Part shown: piece after piece, positions 48,201-58,667 of the stretch | Numbering within the stretch: the first letter of the stretch is position 1 | Layout of the letters: each line of letters opens with the position of its first letter | DNA from: Blastobasis lacticolella | Lineage: Eukaryota > Arthropoda > Insecta > Lepidoptera > Blastobasidae | DNA length: 64,000 bases | Reading direction: 5' to 3' | NCBI GenBank assembly: GCA_905147135.1 | Contig: LR990048.1 | Span: 20,974,563-21,038,562 of the forward strand | The notes under the pieces: model-generated | Told to the model about the DNA's origin: nothing | Database searches by the model: none | The model's input: the letters and a program-made list of their open reading frames with translations, nothing else | Translations under genes and position numbers: made by a program

Positions 48201-49124
48201 GCGGGGCCGCCGGGGCCGGGGCCGGGGCCGCCGGGGCCGCAGGGGAAGAGCCGCGTCCGACGCGCTCGCAGCGACGCAGTCTCAAGCTCAAGGAGAAGAA
48301 GCAAAAGTCTGACCTCGTAAGTCATCAGCGATCTCTCCACAGGTATAGCCAAGATGCGATTCTTTTGCGACTATCTATCGGAATTTGTCGGCGGCGTTAG
48401 GCTGCGAAAGCTGGCCGAACATTACCGACGAGCTCCAGATCAACAGCCGCTTTAGTTAGAACCGTTCCGAAGCGAATCATCTTGGCTAGACCCGCAGATT
48501 TCATTTTCGTATGCTGTCGACTACAGATTCTTCTGCACTAGTTCGCGCATGGGTACGGGCTCGAAGCGATAATTATGAATTTAGTCAACGGCACACAAAG
48601 TATTCGTCACGTAATTTCTGCTGTACGCGACCACTCCCGTTCGATTCGGGTCCGAAGATTTTCGTTGCGTGGTCATTCTATTCTATTTAATTTAATTCGT
48701 TGTATACCCAAACTAAAAATACGTTTTAAGGTTATTCGAAAATCGTACCGTCATACAGTTGTTGTCATTTGTTTCTTTTTTGAGTGAGTTTTGTAAAGTT
48801 GTACTCATCGTCAAACGCTGATTATTCATTGATCTGACCGGACCATATCATGACGGGGCATTGGTCATTTTCCATTTCATAAAATGTAAAGTAAAGTAAA
48901 AAATGGTCAGCCATATAATGCTGTGATAAATTGTAAGATCTGGGCACGTCATATCCACCCCCCAGGCGGCGTCTGCGCAGGCGGCGGCGGGCCCGGTGTA
49001 CGAGCGCGTGGCGTTCGGCGAGCGCGTCGACGCGCCCCCGCGCCTCGCGCCGCCGCGCCTGCCACGGCCCGCCCCCGCCCCCCCGGGCCCCCCGGCCGCC
49101 CTCGCGCCCGCCGCCGGTGACAAG
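45201..49124 (+). CDS. CCDC137: CCDC137-like nuclear protein, five exons, 3' end not found
   Basis: CCDC137-family proteins are basic nuclear/nucleolar proteins; a mechanistic role cannot be read from the sequence. Exons: 45201-45277, 46854-46975, 47620-47819, 48104-48316, 48966-49124. GT-AG introns and phases agree over 257 codons. The start MGRKIPAKKHRG is basic. KINAPPRDPDEQPVPRSLLR matches the PDEQEIP-x-x-LR block of human CCDC137. An Arg-Gly repeat (RGGG units, 47625-47710) comes next. RRGAGESAREFSLRINSAV fits the family's KGES...R block. A basic coiled coil (RLREGRQRKRR to SLKLKEKKQK) follows, and ERVAFGERVDAPP matches VKFGEVVLQPP. The family's C-terminal end is missing: either another exon lies beyond 49124, or the frame reads through to TAA at 49140-49142, adding VSPAG. 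Family assignment is by remembered motifs. Confidence 0.75.
45801..46085. mobile_element. MITE-like element, TTAAGGTGGTT ends, copy 1
   Basis: Begins TTAAGGTGGTTTAGTAAACT and ends GTGTCGAACCACCTTAA. A diverged copy with similar ends is at 58341-58667, sharing AATACATTTACTAA and AGTATGGG. It lies in intron 1 of the CCDC137-like gene. Confidence 0.55.
46385..46708. mobile_element. Inverted-repeat element, CCGGTAA ends
   Basis: The left arm (TACAGGATGTCCGGTAACGA to CGTTCAGAAAAAAATAT) and the right arm ending CATTACCGGAAACCCTGTA are about 75-base inverted copies with few mismatches. There is no open frame. It is in CCDC137-like intron 1, about 145 bases before exon 2. Confidence 0.8.
47330..47470 (+). 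repeat. Dispersed repeat B, partial copy 2
   Basis: Shares CGCTGCTGCCCA, GAGGGGTTGGTGG and CGGACACCGTACGG wording with the second half of the copy at 58019-58300. In CCDC137-like intron 2. Confidence 0.5.
47628..47710 (+). repeat. In-frame 12-bp repeat in CCDC137-like exon 3
   Basis: Seven imperfect copies of GGCCGCGGGGGA code for an RGGG/SGGG tract. All copies keep the 12-base period, so the reading frame is unaffected by unit number. Confidence 0.9.
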
Positions 49125-49142
49125 GTGAGCCCCGCAGGGTAA

Positions 49143-49439
49143 CAAACCCACGTGCTTTGACTATTAACTAGCCAGGCGGCGGTCCTTACGCTGCGACATT
49201 ATCGCTAGCCTCAAATCTGCCCACTCTCGCGAGCGACGTAATGTCGAATTAAAGATATGTCGAAAAACATGACGCCTGTCTATCGCAGACAGATTTTGTT
49301 ATTCTTTGAATTTCGTAGTAGACATATTATGCCGAGTTGCAACATGCAACGTGTGGTCGACGGCAGTAGAGATAGGATGTATCTCGAACGTTACCGTCGT
49401 CGAAATGTTACATTATGTTTTGGTGATTCGATTTTTTAT
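49143..49439. other. Sequence downstream of CCDC137-like exon 5
   Basis: No coding exon that would supply the missing C-terminus was recognised. It is either intron or 3' UTR. Confidence 0.3.
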
Positions 49440-49840
49440 TTATTGTTATTTAGACAAGACAGGCATTTGACCGCCATCTCACCTGTTGGTAAGTGACGAT
49501 GCGGCCGAAGATAAAGCATGCCCGTCTTGGAACAGCCTATTCACACTAGCCTTAAAGGCACCCAGATTATATTGATCAGAGAACACACTCGCAGGCAACG
49601 CGTTCCATTCCTTAGCCGTACGCATTATAAAGGTCGAGCCAAAGCGGCTCGTGCGGATAGTTGAAAGATCCACAACATAAGGACGAAGCGTTCGCCCGGA
49701 TCGCGTCTCCCGATGGCGGAGCGGGGCCGGCGGAATGAGGTCGTGCAACTGCTTCGCACACTCTTCGAAATGTAACCTGTAGAAGACCGACAGACGCGCA
49801 ACCCTATATCAATGTTCGAGGCTCTGCAGCCTAGCCTCAA
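49440..49840 (-). mobile_element. Jockey-like LINE relic, C-terminal end
   Basis: The minus-strand product reads LHDLIPPAPLRHRETRS, RTSRFGSTFIMRTAKEWNAL and LGAFKASVNRLF. It is the same family as the relic at 1346-1540 but longer at the N-terminal side, with one frame change near 49750. The end is at about 49440. Confidence 0.8.
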
Positions 49841-50528
49841 TCAACTGCGGGTCACAAATAATCTTCTTTGTACGTTTTTCTACCAAATCTAAATCTTTTT
49901 GTTAGCCTATGGACTATTAGGCCTTGTTTCTGATGCTGGTGCTGGACTCTCTCCTTTTTTTTTTTTTTTTTTTATTTACTTTGGAACAAACAGCATAGGG
50001 GCCGTTCATAAAATACGTCACGCTAAAATCAGCTTTTTCTGACCCCCTCCCCCCCATTGTCACGCTGTGTCACACTTTCTGTGACCCCTCTCGAAATATT
50101 TCGTCACAAAAACTAAGCCCCCCCCCCCCCCTGAATATGGTAAATTTTAATTAATAGTGCACAAATTTTGAGAATTTAAATATTTATTTAGTTTTTATAA
50201 TAAAATTTAAATAAAGTAATAAATATTTTTTATAACGAATAAATAAATCATACTTTTTATTAATCAGAAGTCCAAGGATTCTGTAAATGCGCCGAAATGT
50301 CTATAATTGGTATTGCAGCATCTTCTTCTTCTTCATTTATTTCAACGAACGTCACGTTGCCAGCGCCGTCTTAAACTAGGCTGGGGCCCTTGGGCACACA
50401 AGGATTTGGGGCCCTTTTTGAAAGTAAAGAAAGCGAATTGGAAAGTAAAAAAAGAAAAACACTTACATTTTTTACTAAGTACCTATGAACTCATTTATAG
50501 GTAATCAAATACAGCATAGGTTTATTGG

Positions 50529-53054
50529 TTACAATGATATTAGCGGTTTCTTTCGCGATTTCTGTTGAGCAAAATCTTCTATTATATCCTTGAAGTCAAT
50601 TTTTTGAAGGATATCACTTTCTATGCACATAATTGACAAATTACTCAGTCGTTCTTGTAACATTGTTGTTCGCAATTCATTTTTTATTCTTTTAAGGTGC
50701 GAAAATGACCGCTCTCCACTACAATTGGTAGCCATTAGGCAAAGGAATATCCTTGTAGCAATTTCTACGTTTGGAAAAGTTTCTTCCAATTTATCTGATT
50801 TTATTAAGTTTTGTAAGGTTGAAATCTTTAAATCAGCTGATTCCTTTGCTATATTTTTTAAATATTGGCTTAAATGAAAACATTCTGATTTGAGCTCATC
50901 TGCATTAATGTCGTCATGATAAAATTCTGCAAATTCTTTGCATTTTTTGGTCAACTCACCAGATTCCATTGTTGTTAACTGACAAAGAAAACTAAATCGA
51001 CTATCTATTTCTTGGTATGCTACCGAACGTTTTTTTAAATGTGTATTTAATGTGTCAACTATGGGAATGAAAGTATCTACACGAAACTTTTCCTTGCCGC
51101 GCAACTGTGCCTCCTCTGATGATCCTTCAAAAAAAGTGATGCGTGTGCTGCGAGATCTTTTTCTTTGAAATGTATCTTTGTAATCAGCATATGGATATTT
51201 TTCTTTAGCAGCCGTTTCGTACTGATCAAAATTATTGCGTGCGGTATTGACATAAGTGATCAGAGATTCGTAAAGTTTCGTTACAACGTCCATGGTGATA
51301 GTACTATTCTGTAAACTTAGACTAGTTTTATTCATAATTCCCAAAAGATCATTCCAAATTTCCGTAAGAAGAGCAGTCTCAAATTTTTCCATTTTTTTTG
51401 CTAGGCTTTGGGCTTCATTTCTAGTGTCTCCTGGCTGATTGACGTCACTTGCGATTGAAGACAAAGCTTCAGAAATATTAGAATAACCACTTTGCAAAGC
51501 GTTAATAGCATTGGCACGTGCAGACCATCTAGTTTCGGAAAGAGATTTCAGGACTCTATCTGCACCTAAATGTTCTGTCAAAATTTTCCATCGTTTTGTC
51601 GAAGCCGAGAAAAAATTAAACAATTTTTGTACAAATTGAAAGAATGTTACTACTCCAGTAATGCACTCAACAGCCTGAACACCCACTAAATTTAGCGAAT
51701 GTGCCGCACAAGGAACGTAAATCGCAAATACGCAAACTTCTTTTATTCTTGACTGAACACCAGAGTACTTTCCAGACATATTTGATGCATTGTCGTAGCT
51801 CTGCCCGCGACAATCTTTTATGGGAATATCAAGGCTTTCAAAAAAGTTTAAAATGATATCTGCTATGTATTGCGCATTATGTTCATACATAGGCATAAAT
51901 TGCAAAAATCTCTCAATAGGCTGTCCGTCTTTTACATATCTAACTATGAATGTCAGTTGGTCAACGTGGGACAGATCTGGCGTAGAATCTACGCTAATAG
52001 AGTAGTACTTTGCTGATTTAAGTTCTTTGACAATAGTTTTCAAAACTTGCTGTCCCATTAAATTAATAAATTCATTACAAATATTTGCCGATAAATATGA
52101 TGTACTTCCTTTTCCACGATTTCCGTACTTTTGTATGTGATCAGCAAGAAAAGGATCAAATTTACTAATCAGCTCTAAGCACCCCAAATAATTGCCATTA
52201 TTTTGCGATCCTAATGTCTCATTATCACCACGAAAAGCAAGTCCTCTCGAAGCCAAAAATTTCACTACTGCAACAATCCTCCTAAGCACATTCTTCCAAT
52301 AGTTAATTTCTGTATTATATTGGGACAGCAACTCAGTATCAATCCGTCCAGTACTTTTCAATCTTGCAACATATTTCATCATAAATTCCCTGTGCTGTGA
52401 ACTGTTCTCATGCTCTATCAATAAGTTACTTATATGCTTCCAATCTTTATATCCATTAGGAGAACTTAAATTATGTCCAGTACCAGTAGTGGTATTAAAT
52501 AGACGGCAGCAATAACAGTATACCGATTTCTTTGCTGGTGAATAAAGGAGCCATTTTCTTTCTAAAGACTCACCATTCGTCAATTTACGAAAAAATATAT
52601 TTTTAGTCAAGTATCTAGTTTTCGTTTTACCTTTGGAATCTGGAAAACTTGAAGAAGTTTCGGAGAAGTCACTATTTATATTTTGGAAAAACTCTGGCCC
52701 TTTTCGAATCCAAATATCCCGGACTTGTTCTGGTAAAATGTCGTCACAGTAAGTACCAGGGTCAGGAGACACAGATACATTCTCTAAGCTTGCAGTTATT
52801 AATTCACAGGAGCTTGAAGTCGATGGTTCAGGATCTAATGTGTGTTTGTCATTTTCATCACACAAAACCTCTTTTTCCTGGTGATATTCAGAGGTACTTT
52901 TGTCTTGCGGTGATGAGGATGAATAATCGGTCTGCTTATTTGTTTCTTCAACCGTAAAAAACGAAGTGAGCTTTGGAAGTTTTTCCGTTATTTCTTTTTG
53001 AGCTATAACTTTTTTTCTTTTTTGTGAACCACTTAAATATGTTCTTTTTGACAT
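50529..53054 (-). CDS. hAT-family transposase with TTF-type zinc finger, 841 aa, intact
   Basis: Cut-and-paste transposase of the ZMYM1-like, TTF-finger branch of hAT. The first ATG (MSKRTYLSG) is at 53054; the frame is open further upstream but has no ATG. A TTF-type finger lies at about residues 110-240 (WLLYSPAKKSVYCYCC, then H at EHENSSQH). The catalytic core shows YSISVDSTPD (first Asp), DNASNM (second Asp, with CRGQSYDNA before it), CAAHSLNL and ETRWSAR. CSGERSFSHLKRIK begins the C-terminal hATC dimerisation block, whose Glu is the likely third acid. There is no stop or frameshift over 841 codons, and base composition is AT-rich, unlike the host exons. It could still be functional; whether it is expressed is unknown. 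A domesticated host gene is less likely because the ends and target duplication are intact. Confidence 0.93.
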   Translation of the reverse strand: MSKRTYLSGSQKRKKVIAQKEITEKLPKLTSFFTVEETNKQTDYSSSSPQDKSTSEYHQEKEVLCDENDKHTLDPEPSTSSSCELITASLENVSVSPDPGTYCDDILPEQVRDIWIRKGPEFFQNINSDFSETSSSFPDSKGKTKTRYLTKNIFFRKLTNGESLERKWLLYSPAKKSVYCYCCRLFNTTTGTGHNLSSPNGYKDWKHISNLLIEHENSSQHREFMMKYVARLKSTGRIDTELLSQYNTEINYWKNVLRRIVAVVKFLASRGLAFRGDNETLGSQNNGNYLGCLELISKFDPFLADHIQKYGNRGKGSTSYLSANICNEFINLMGQQVLKTIVKELKSAKYYSISVDSTPDLSHVDQLTFIVRYVKDGQPIERFLQFMPMYEHNAQYIADIILNFFESLDIPIKDCRGQSYDNASNMSGKYSGVQSRIKEVCVFAIYVPCAAHSLNLVGVQAVECITGVVTFFQFVQKLFNFFSASTKRWKILTEHLGADRVLKSLSETRWSARANAINALQSGYSNISEALSSIASDVNQPGDTRNEAQSLAKKMEKFETALLTEIWNDLLGIMNKTSLSLQNSTITMDVVTKLYESLITYVNTARNNFDQYETAAKEKYPYADYKDTFQRKRSRSTRITFFEGSSEEAQLRGKEKFRVDTFIPIVDTLNTHLKKRSVAYQEIDSRFSFLCQLTTMESGELTKKCKEFAEFYHDDINADELKSECFHLSQYLKNIAKESADLKISTLQNLIKSDKLEETFPNVEIATRIFLCLMATNCSGERSFSHLKRIKNELRTTMLQERLSNLSIMCIESDILQKIDFKDIIEDFAQQKSRKKPLISL

Positions 53055-53254
53055 AATGAAATAATGTTTAAACGAACAAATCAAAATCCTGTTTATCTTA
53101 CTCAATTTTAAATAACAAACCAAACAAAATAACTCAACTCACTCCTATCAGACTAAAAGTTCAAATTCAATACATCATTCGGGGATTCCCCCAACCATAG
53201 ACAATGTCGACATTTATATTAGGCCTTGTTTAGACGGTGCAACTTGACTGTGGA

Positions 53255-53670
53255 ATGAGGAGTTTTCCAATAGGTATCTAAAGCATTCCCAACCACTCAC
53301 TAGATGGCACCCCGACAATTTTGGTAATTGATAATCGCTTGAAATAGGTTCTTAGCAAACAGGCTATAAACACTGGGTACGTTGTATTGGATAATATTAT
53401 ATTTGTCAATAGTTTTTAACCATTTTAGAGGTTGTAATAATAATGGAACATAGTGCCAACTTCTATAAATACTTCTTTTTACATTTCGTTCAACCTTTAA
53501 CAGTTATGTTTATATTAATAAACATTTTATTTTTATGTTTTACTATAGTTGGCTGCATGAAATCACTGCCAACATTATACAGATTAAAAAAAGATTACCA
53601 AAATTGTAGGAGCGCCATCTATTGATGCTTTTTGAAACCAACTATCAATACCTACTGGAAAACTCCTCAT
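53255..53670 (+). mobile_element. MITE, GAGCAGTTTTCC family, copy B
   Basis: The ends ATGAGGAGTTTTCCAATAGG and CCTACTGGAAAACTCCTCAT are inverted copies. It is nearly identical to copy C at 60814-61229 and homologous to copy A at 20905-21420. It lies inside the hAT element, about 200 bases upstream of the transposase start, so it inserted after the hAT did. Confidence 0.85.
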
Positions 53671-55839
53671 TGGAGTGATTGCGTGAGTGACCGCTAGATG
53701 GAGTACGTAGTAAAATAAGTATTGCGTTCGGAAATATTATTAATTAGTACAGTAGGAAAAGTCGCAGTCATCGATAATATAATGGCGTAGTATATGATAT
53801 GATATGCCTTGTAAATCTAACCTTCTGATAAGATTCCTGATTTGTGAAAAAAGTGTAATGTGCCCGACAAAAATGTTTTGAGAATAAATGTGTGAGAGAA
53901 ATTGTGGATCCTTCGGGGCCCTCCGAGAATGGGGGCCCTGGGCACGGGCCCCGTGTGCCCTTATGGTGAAGACGGTAATGCACGTTGCCATACACCCCCG
54001 TCCCCCCTTGTCACACTTTGTCACACTCAGCAAGAGCCCTCCCCCCCCCCTTGTGTGCGAACGTATTTTATGAACGGCCCCATACAAATAAAGATTAAAA
54101 TTAAAATTACTGTAAACAGACCTATAGTTCCCAATTTTGCTTAGTAACACTAATACAATGAATGAAAATCTACATCTACACTAATATTATAAAGAGGAAA
54201 GTTTTGTACCTATTTTTGTATGTTTGTATGTTTGTAATGAATAGGCTCAAAAAGTACTGGGCCGATTTAAACAATTATTTCACCAATAGAATGCTACATT
54301 CTTCCAATTTGACATAGGCTACATTTCATTTTGAAAAAAATTAGGGATCCTTGGTAAAATTTGAACAATGTAACCGAAGGTGTAGAAAAATGAGTCTTAA
54401 AATGTCTTTCGTCGAATGCGCTGCCGAAACTATTAGCGATAGAACAAAATAATGTACAACAATATTGAAGAACATCATAATGTCTACAAAAAACTCCGCG
54501 GTAGCATATGTCCAACTATTGTAGTTATGTCACTACAACAACTTTTTTCATTTTAAACATTAATGAAAATGTTAACCAAATTCAAACCATGCTATTTATG
54601 TGTTTATATTAATCCTTTTCCAAATAAATTATTTTATGGTCAAGACCATTTAACTACCTATAAAATAGTTTTTAAATTATTTAAATTGGACTTTCCATTC
54701 AAAAGATATTACGAATTAAAAAATTCATAATATTATAAAGAGGAAATGTTTGATTTTTTGTTTGTTTGTTTGTTTGTATTGAATAGGCTTCGAAACTACT
54801 GGACCGATTTCTAAAATTCTTTCACCGTTGGGAAGCTACATTATCCCTGGGTGACATAAGCTATATTATATTTTCAAAAAATTTACGGATCATTAATAAA
54901 ACTCCAATAATGTAACCCAAGGTGTAAAAAAATACCCAAAAATTTCCTTACATCGCGTGTGCTGCGAAAAATATTAATGATAGAACAAAATAATGTACTA
55001 CGACTTTGCAGAACACATCATTATCTACAAAAAGTGTCGTGACAGTATATGTCTAACTATTATATTATGTCACTATAAGTGTTAGTCTTATGTCACAATA
55101 AGTTATTTTCAAAATTTAATTGAAATGCCGCTGCTTAAAAACGCTCTTTATTTGTACCTTGGTATTAATCCTCATCAAAATCATTTACTTCATATTCACG
55201 ACTGCTTCAATACCTTTATACAGGGTGTTTCATAATACATGTATAAAGCCGAAAGGGTGTTAAAGTATAGCTTGCAAAGAGTACACTGGCGACTTCATAT
55301 TATCCAGACATTGAATTTTAATTTTTATAAAAAATCTTCGTTTTTAAAGAAAAATAACCATATCGACTACGTTGATGCGCAGCTCTATTTCAAGTTGATG
55401 ATCCTAGAAGGAGAAGTTCAATAACCGCGTGCGACCCCTATGAAAAAAGCGTGGCGGTAACATCAAACGGATAGAAGCAATCGACCAAACGCAGCTTGGG
55501 CGGATAACGGAGGCCAACGAACAAACGTGCGATTACGAGCCCGAATAGGTTCCCAAAACTCCCAAAGATCGTTTGCTTGACCACGAAATGCAATTACCTA
55601 TTGGACCTTAGAAATCCAAATCGGCCGACAACGCTTCGTTGGAGTAAGTTGAGTGTGTACACACCATAAAGAAGAGTTTAATAACCTCGCGCCATTCATA
55701 ACAAAACAAACGAACATCCTACATCTTGCTACCAGGCTCCGATTTAAATGTTACCTACTTATCTCCATGAATAATCTCTACCAAATTAACTAGGAACTTA
55801 CCTACACTAATTATTTTCAATAGGTAGGTATGCTTAAAT

Positions 55840-56150
55840 AGTCGGAGCGTCGTCGGTGTCCTAAGGTTACGGTATCCGAGTCGTACGCGAGAGGTACCGG
55901 GTTCGACACCCGCTGCCGCCACGTACCAGTGACCTTTTCTGACGGAAAACATCGTGGTGAAACCTGCACATTTAGGCGACTGAATGTCTAACCATGATTT
56001 TAATCTGGTCAGGTAATCAGGTTCCCCTGGTAGCAGGGTCAGGCAGGATTCAGGACTGTCAGACGTAATGACCAGAAATGCGAAATCCTGGATCATGGTC
56101 AAGGCGGACCCCAGGCCCTCGTGCGCGAGAGCAAAACCAGGTCATTAACA
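55840..56150 (+). mobile_element. tRNA-derived SINE
   Basis: The head has AAGGTTACGGTATCC (A-box region), CGCGAGAGGTACCGGGTTCG and ACACCCG, a good B box and T arm. The body continues with ATTTAGGCGACTGAATGTC and CCTGGATCATGGTCAAGGCG. The last phrase is also found at 42395-42425 and, worn, at 41845. Part of the minus strand is open by chance. Confidence 0.65.
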
Positions 56151-57339
56151 CCGAGATGATTTCTACTAGGTAGGTACCTAACAGAACAAACCACCCCAGC
56201 ACAACAAAAGTAAAATAAGAATTAAAATCATAATACTTAGGTACTTATTAACTAAAGGCCTAAAAACAGTATCTAAGTAGGTTAGGTAGGCCTACGTAAA
56301 TAAAAAACAAAACATGTTAATCAGTCTGGAAAACAGCCGGACCCGCGGTGTGGACTGCCGCAGGTACTTAAACTAAATAAAAATAAACATAGTCAGCTAC
56401 GTACTAAAGTAGATATCTACTACACTAATACGGGATTCGTTCAATTGACAAAATGGCTCTACACAGATAGGTAAGTACTAGGTACCTACTAACACGGTTC
56501 CCTCATCTAAGTACCTACGTACCTAGGGAACCACTTATGAATCTAGTTTTGGTGAAACACATTACAGACAGGTTCCACTAAATACCTACATGTTTTTATG
56601 AAAAGATAAAAGCGTTGTCTTTTCTACCTATTTCCCGTCGGAAAAGAACCGAGCGCGGCGGTTGCGCTTCTAACGTCACTATTTGGTGGTAGGTAGCGTC
56701 TCCTAGTCTAGCTAGCACCTAGACCTTTAAAGCATGTAGGTACGTACCTTTTAAACGATATTTTATGGAAACAAACAGTGTCAGGTGCCAGCGCAGTTAA
56801 CCACACTTTCTTGCTTTCTTGTGGCTCGATGACCGATAGGTAAATACACTCATACACACAGATACACAACACTACAGCATGCACTGGTTGCTATGCAATA
56901 CGTAAGTAGGTAGGTAACATGGTCTTTGGCCTACTGCTTGGTTGCACTCATGCACAGAATAATGATTATCACAATACTTAAACTGTTGAACATTGTACAC
57001 AAACAAGACTACGTTAATATTGGTACCTGAAGCAATAAATCATTCATTCATTCATATCGTTTACAGTCTTATCACAGTTATTTTCACAGTACTTAGGTAT
57101 CCTATACATACAACGCAACAAACAATCACACCGATCACGCGAAAAGCTAAAAACCGAATAAACGAACACGACTCGAAAATAGGTAACACAAGAAGCCACG
57201 CTGTCGGCGTCAGCGGTTCAATCAAACGACACACCCAAGTGCAGCATGCACACTGCCAAAACTCCGGCGTGTCGACACATGTTCGGCGCGGCGCACGGGG
57301 CGGCGGGGGGCGGGAGGCGTGGCAGCAGGCAGCGCTTTA
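56151..57339. other. Interior of the 5.1-kb element, unassigned
   Basis: Many TAGGTA/GTACCTA words make this stretch low in complexity. Open frames are short and show no domain. GC-rich DNA at 57270-57340 is non-coding as far as I can see. Confidence 0.35.
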
Positions 57340-57705
57340 GGCAGCGTTGCCAGATCGTACCTTTTAGTACGATTTACGTACTATTTGGCCGACTGTCGTA
57401 CCTTAAGCGTACTTTGCTCCACATCGTACTATTTAGTACGTTTTTACAAAATGCTGAATTTAGCTGAGGGGGGTAGTCACTTCACCTTTCAAATTCACAA
57501 TTTCACCAAAAATAATGGGAAGGAAGGGTTGATTTTGCCACCGGCAACAAAATAACGTCATTAATTGACTAAAAATCATCCCCCCCCCCCAAGGTCGATA
57601 AAATATAGAAGATAATAAGAAGAAATCGTAACTTTTTAGCCATTTTCGTACTATTTTAAGAGCCCAGACGTACTTTTTTGGAAACTACTGCTGGTAACAC
57701 TGGCT
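57340..57705. mobile_element. Possible small inverted-repeat element
   Basis: It starts near GCGTTGCCAGATCGTACC and ends near GTACTTTTTTGGAAACTACT followed by GGTAACACTGGC. Both ends contain CCAG/CTGG and GTAC motifs in inverted order, but the pairing is imperfect. GTAC words are repeated in between. Low-confidence call. Confidence 0.35.
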
Positions 57706-58018
57706 TTAGGGATCCGCGTGTTAGGGGTCGTACTTATTTCGCCTATGTTCTCCTGGTAGATGCACCGTAATGTTGATTGTGTTTATTTAATAAAGTGAGG
57801 CTCAAACAAGTCCAACAGTGGACTAATAATAATCCTTATGATGTCGGTGATGGAATACATTTGCTTACCACTATTTTATCGGGTAATTTGTACAGACAGT
57901 AATTACTAAAATTGTGTTTGGGTCCGTGTTTCACCTAGGTGACCTAGGTTCAGTGGCGTTGCTTGCCTTCCAGGGGCCCCGTATCAATAGCTGTCTGGGG
58001 CCCCATAGTTAGTACCCC

Positions 58019-58300
58019 CAACTACAAGGGATCATCATCATCATCATCACAGCCCATAACAGTCCACTACAGGACTTTGGGCCTCTCCCGCAAAAGGGGA
58101 GGTTATTGCCATAATCTCCACGCTTGGCAGGCGGGTTGGAGATCGCAGTGTTGCAAACATAACAATGAAAAACGCTGCTGCCCATTTTCCAGTTTATGGA
58201 GACTAGATATTTTGCCTCTAAACGTTAGTCGCCTTGTACGACACCCACGAGTGTAAGGGGTTGGTGCTATTCTACTCTACCGGTTACCACACGGCTACAA
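58019..58300 (+). repeat. Dispersed repeat B, fullest copy
   Basis: Begins with an ATC run, then CAGCCCATAACAGTCCACTA, TTGGGCCTCTCCCGCAAAAG and ACGCTTGGCAGGCGGGTTGG, ending in GTGTAAGGGGTTGGTGCTAT. It matches 1546-1797 on the opposite strand over its whole length. Confidence 0.75.
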
Positions 58301-58340
58301 GGGATGCTAATGAGTAACTTAAATCCAAGCCATTCGCGTG

Positions 58341-58667
58341 TTAAGGCGGTACGATTTTCATACAATTTTTATGTAACGTTTTTGTGCAATTGGCTATTAG
58401 AAAATATGTTCAATTGTGCGCGAAATAGATTTCCACATGTTAATAATGTAAAACAAAGCAATGAAAAAGAAAAATAATTAAATCACAAAACAACGCTATC
58501 AAGCGGCGATTTGTGCTTTTTTCGATTTAACTGCTTTTGAAAAGAAAACCACTTTGCGCACCATTGAATACATTTACTAAGAGTAGAAATCATAATACAA
58601 TCACTAAACACTCAAACAAATGAAAGAATATCGAGAGAAATTTAGTATGGGCGTTGAATCACCTTAA
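58341..58667. mobile_element. MITE-like element, TTAAGGTGGTT family, copy 2
   Basis: Starts TTAAGGCGGTACGATTTTCA and ends GGCGTTGAATCACCTTAA. It is a diverged relative of 45801-46085. Confidence 0.5.

Larger units (their letters stand above)
50361..53980 (-). mobile_element. hAT transposon with 8-bp target duplication
   Basis: CACGTTGC flanks both sides (50353-50360 and 53981-53988), the 8-bp duplication typical of hAT elements. The ends are imperfect inverted repeats: CAGCGCCGTCTTAAAC on the left, and CATTACCGTCTTCACC when the right end is read inward. Subterminal GGGGCCC-rich stretches mirror each other. The 3.6-kb element carries one intact transposase gene and a later MITE insertion at 53255-53670. 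Confidence 0.88.
49998..54081. mobile_element. Outer inverted-repeat element, host of the hAT insertion
   Basis: Perfect 21-base inverted ends begin GGGGCCGTTCATAAAATAC (49998-50018 and 54061-54081). Subterminal stretches on both sides carry TGTCACACTTT and poly-C runs. Removing the hAT element and one target duplication leaves about 455 bp, the size of a MITE. ATA stands at both outer borders, but a convincing target duplication is not seen. Confidence 0.75.
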
